Shown here piece by piece: positions 62,830 through 64,000 of a DNA stretch of 64,000 nt. The notes under the pieces are model-generated. The model had not been told where the DNA came from, searched no databases, and was given only the letters and a program-made list of their open reading frames with translations. A program made the translations under genes and the position numbers. The stretch's first letter is position 1; every line of letters starts with the position of its first letter. Source of the stretch: Accumulibacter sp964420975 (lineage in GTDB: Bacteria; Pseudomonadota; Gammaproteobacteria; Burkholderiales; Rhodocyclaceae); assembly GCA_964420975.1 (NCBI GenBank), contig CAYQVH010000007.1:74076-138075 (forward strand), written 5' to 3'.

Positions 62830-63230
62830 CGTTCAAAGGTGGGTGGTATCGCGATCGACTCAAGAAACGCGCGCAGCGGGGATTTCAAGGCTATCCGGCG
62901 GCATCGGTCGCGTATTACGGTCCAGACGATCGTCGGGCGACCAAGGTGGTCGTTGGCGTCGTGCCGATCGAAGGCGCCGAGGTGACCGAGCTTGCGCGCT
63001 GGTCGTCAGAGCTTAACGACGCTCGGGTCGACCCAACGATCGCCGAAGCGCTTATCCGTTTCCTTCAGCAGCACGGCGTCAAGTCGGTGGTCGTTCCGGA
63101 CAGAATCCTCGGCTGTCCGCACGAGGAGGGAATCGATTACCCGGACGGGGAGTCCTGCCCGGAATGTCCGTACTGGCGCGATCGTGACCGCTTCACCGGC
63201 AAACGGCTGACCCCGGACGGCGGCGGCTGA
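62826..63230 (+). CDS. Conserved hypothetical protein with Cys-rich C-terminus
   Basis: A 134-residue protein. The N-terminal half (GFQGYPAASVAYYGPDD, KVVVGVVP) looks like a small alpha/beta fold. The C-terminus has three cysteines and a His (GCPHEEGIDYP, SCPECPYW) that could bind zinc or an iron-sulfur cluster. Related hypothetical proteins are familiar in betaproteobacteria, without known function. It overlaps the HEAAH gene and has AGGAAGGAG before the ATG, a strong ribosome-binding site. Confidence 0.7.
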   Translation: MTFKGGWYRDRLKKRAQRGFQGYPAASVAYYGPDDRRATKVVVGVVPIEGAEVTELARWSSELNDARVDPTIAEALIRFLQQHGVKSVVVPDRILGCPHEEGIDYPDGESCPECPYWRDRDRFTGKRLTPDGGG

Positions 63231-63289
63231 GGATCGCGGTCGGCCCGCCGGCAAGAGGCAGCGGTCGAGCCGTGGGGTCGGCCGTTGCT

Positions 63290-63736
63290 TTACCGATTCG
63301 GCGGAGGGGAATCGATTTCCGTTTCGTGCCTACTGTCGGCGCTGTTGGTCGTGGTGTCATGCACGAGCGCCTGGCGAAACCGATCGTAGTGGTTCGAAAG
63401 TTCATCCGGCCAAGTGGCGACCGGGAGTGCCTGCGCACGCAGTGCCATCTCGATTTCGCGCGCCTTAGCGGCGAGCGCCAACGCACCGACCGTCGCCGCT
63501 GATGACTTCAGTGAGTGGGCGACGCGCTGCATCGTCGGTCCATCGTGCTGCGTCATCGCGCTGGCAAATTCGGCAATCGCCTTGCCCGCGCTGTCGACGA
63601 AGAGGTCGATCACGTACTTGCCGAAATCGGGATTGGAGCCATCGGCGACCATCGGCAGGGCAGCGACCACCTGTGGGTCGAACGGCGGTAGCGTCTGCTG
63701 TTCGTCGGTTGTCGTCACGTTCGTGCCTGCTTTCAC
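63290..63736 (-). CDS. Hpt-domain phosphotransfer protein
   Basis: A 148-residue single-domain histidine phosphotransfer protein. The phosphorylated His is His74 in AHSLKSSAATVGA; a four-helix bundle is predicted for residues 35-130. It would relay phosphate between a hybrid kinase and a response regulator, but no partner is adjacent. It converges on the hypothetical gene with a 59-base gap. Flanking sequence to 63968 contains no gene. Confidence 0.85.
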   Translation of the reverse strand: MKAGTNVTTTDEQQTLPPFDPQVVAALPMVADGSNPDFGKYVIDLFVDSAGKAIAEFASAMTQHDGPTMQRVAHSLKSSAATVGALALAAKAREIEMALRAQALPVATWPDELSNHYDRFRQALVHDTTTNSADSRHETEIDSPPPNR

Positions 63737-63914
63737 GACGCTCGGCCGGGCGCCGCGTGGCAGCAGCCATTCGTCATTCCGGCCATCGGTAGAGAGGGTT
63801 CAAGCGCTACGGCAAGCTGTCCACGGGAAACGGGTCTTCGGAAGCGTCCGTCCGTCTCCCCGTCGAAGCGGCTTATTACACCGGATGCGTGTTGTCGCAC
63901 ATCAGGCTCCGACC

Positions 63915-63930
63915 GTTGTTTGCAAACAAC
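63915..63930. promoter_or_regulatory. 16-bp perfect palindrome
   Basis: GTTGTTTGCAAACAAC is fully self-complementary with no spacer. It lies between the Hpt gene and the tRNA, about 180 bases upstream of the Hpt start, and may be a dimeric regulator site. Confidence 0.45.
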
Positions 63931-63941
63931 CGACAAGACCC

Positions 63942-63968
63942 GATAACACGTTGAGCGATCGTGTGTTA
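63942..63968 (-). terminator. Stem-loop directly 3' of tRNA-Val
   Basis: GATAACAC (63942-63949) and GTGTTATC (63961-63968) form an 8-bp stem with an 11-base loop, touching the encoded CCA of the tRNA on the minus strand. It lacks a T-tract but its place suggests 3'-end formation or processing. Confidence 0.45.
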
Positions 63969-63998
63969 TCTGGTAGGCGCGATTGGACTCGAACCAAC
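63969..63998 (-). tRNA. 3' part of tRNA-Val, cut by the window end
   Basis: Read on the minus strand the window end gives the T-arm GTTGG-TTCGAGT-CCAAT, acceptor 3' strand CGCGCCT, discriminator A and CCA. The acceptor and T-arm match what I recall of betaproteobacterial tRNA-Val(GAC). The anticodon lies outside the window, so the amino acid is inferred. Confidence 0.7.
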
Positions 63999-64000
63999 GA

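Overview
This window looks like the chromosome of a floc-forming betaproteobacterium, probably Rhodocyclales and close to Candidatus Accumulibacter. That placement is inferred from the high GC content, a complete type A exosortase (XrtA/EpsH) exopolysaccharide locus, the argS - SPOR protein - dsbA order, the ubiUVT cassette and DUF2934/DUF4332 stress-type proteins. No rRNA or other taxonomic marker is present, so the placement is not proven.

Region 1 (1-24.7 kb, + strand) is a long exopolysaccharide operon of the PEP-CTERM/exosortase type. It opens with the tail of an upstream gene. Then come wecB, the XrtA-type polysaccharide deacetylase, a FemAB-like protein, exosortase A fused to EpsI, a run of glycosyltransferases, two asparagine-synthase-like amidotransferases, a UDP-sugar 6-dehydrogenase and a transglutaminase-like membrane protein. 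A CapK-like adenylating enzyme, an O-glycosylation ligase, two methyltransferases, a second deacetylase, a Wzx flippase and a secreted PL14-like protein follow. Many genes overlap by 1-4 bases. The one long gap (4818-5142) holds a 10-bp inverted repeat and a sigma-54-like site.

Region 2 (24.7-27.8 kb, - strand) is a three-gene operon: LMW phosphatase, deacetylase-like protein and ATP-grasp ligase. It has its own sigma-70-like promoter and a leader of about 230 nt.

Region 3 (28-41.1 kb) is mostly housekeeping: a small lipoprotein, dps, argS, an FtsN-like SPOR protein, dsbA, an SDR and the anaerobic ubiquinone cassette ubiU-ubiV-ubiT behind a near-perfect Fnr/Anr promoter. An M50-like protease, a DUF4332 protein, a discoidin-like/DUF2934 pair, a chemoreceptor, a decayed IS630 transposase and tRNA-Ser(GGA) follow.

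Region 4 (41.1-55.9 kb) is the second half of the exopolysaccharide system. It holds a Wzy/ligase-like membrane protein with an inserted carbohydrate-binding-like domain, the EpsB-type initiating sugar transferase, the regulators PrsK and PrsR (the latter sigma-54 dependent), the TPR lipoprotein PrsT, UDP-HexNAc dehydrogenase and epimerase (TviB/TviC-like), a Sel1-SLT lytic transglycosylase and a periplasmic serine protease. A stray molybdenum-carrier-like gene precedes it.

Region 5 (55.9-64 kb) holds a DinG-type helicase, an ATP-grasp-like protein with motifs in permuted order, molybdenum cofactor genes mobB-moeA-moaD-moaE, two unrecognised proteins (one with an HEAAH motif), an Hpt protein and the 3' end of a tRNA-Val that runs off the window.

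Together regions 1, 2 and 4 can make UDP-HexNAc, UDP-uronic acid and UDP-HexNAc-uronic acid precursors, assemble, flip and polymerise a glycan, modify it (deacetylation, methylation, possibly amidation) and sort PEP-CTERM proteins. No PEP-CTERM substrate gene was found in the window.
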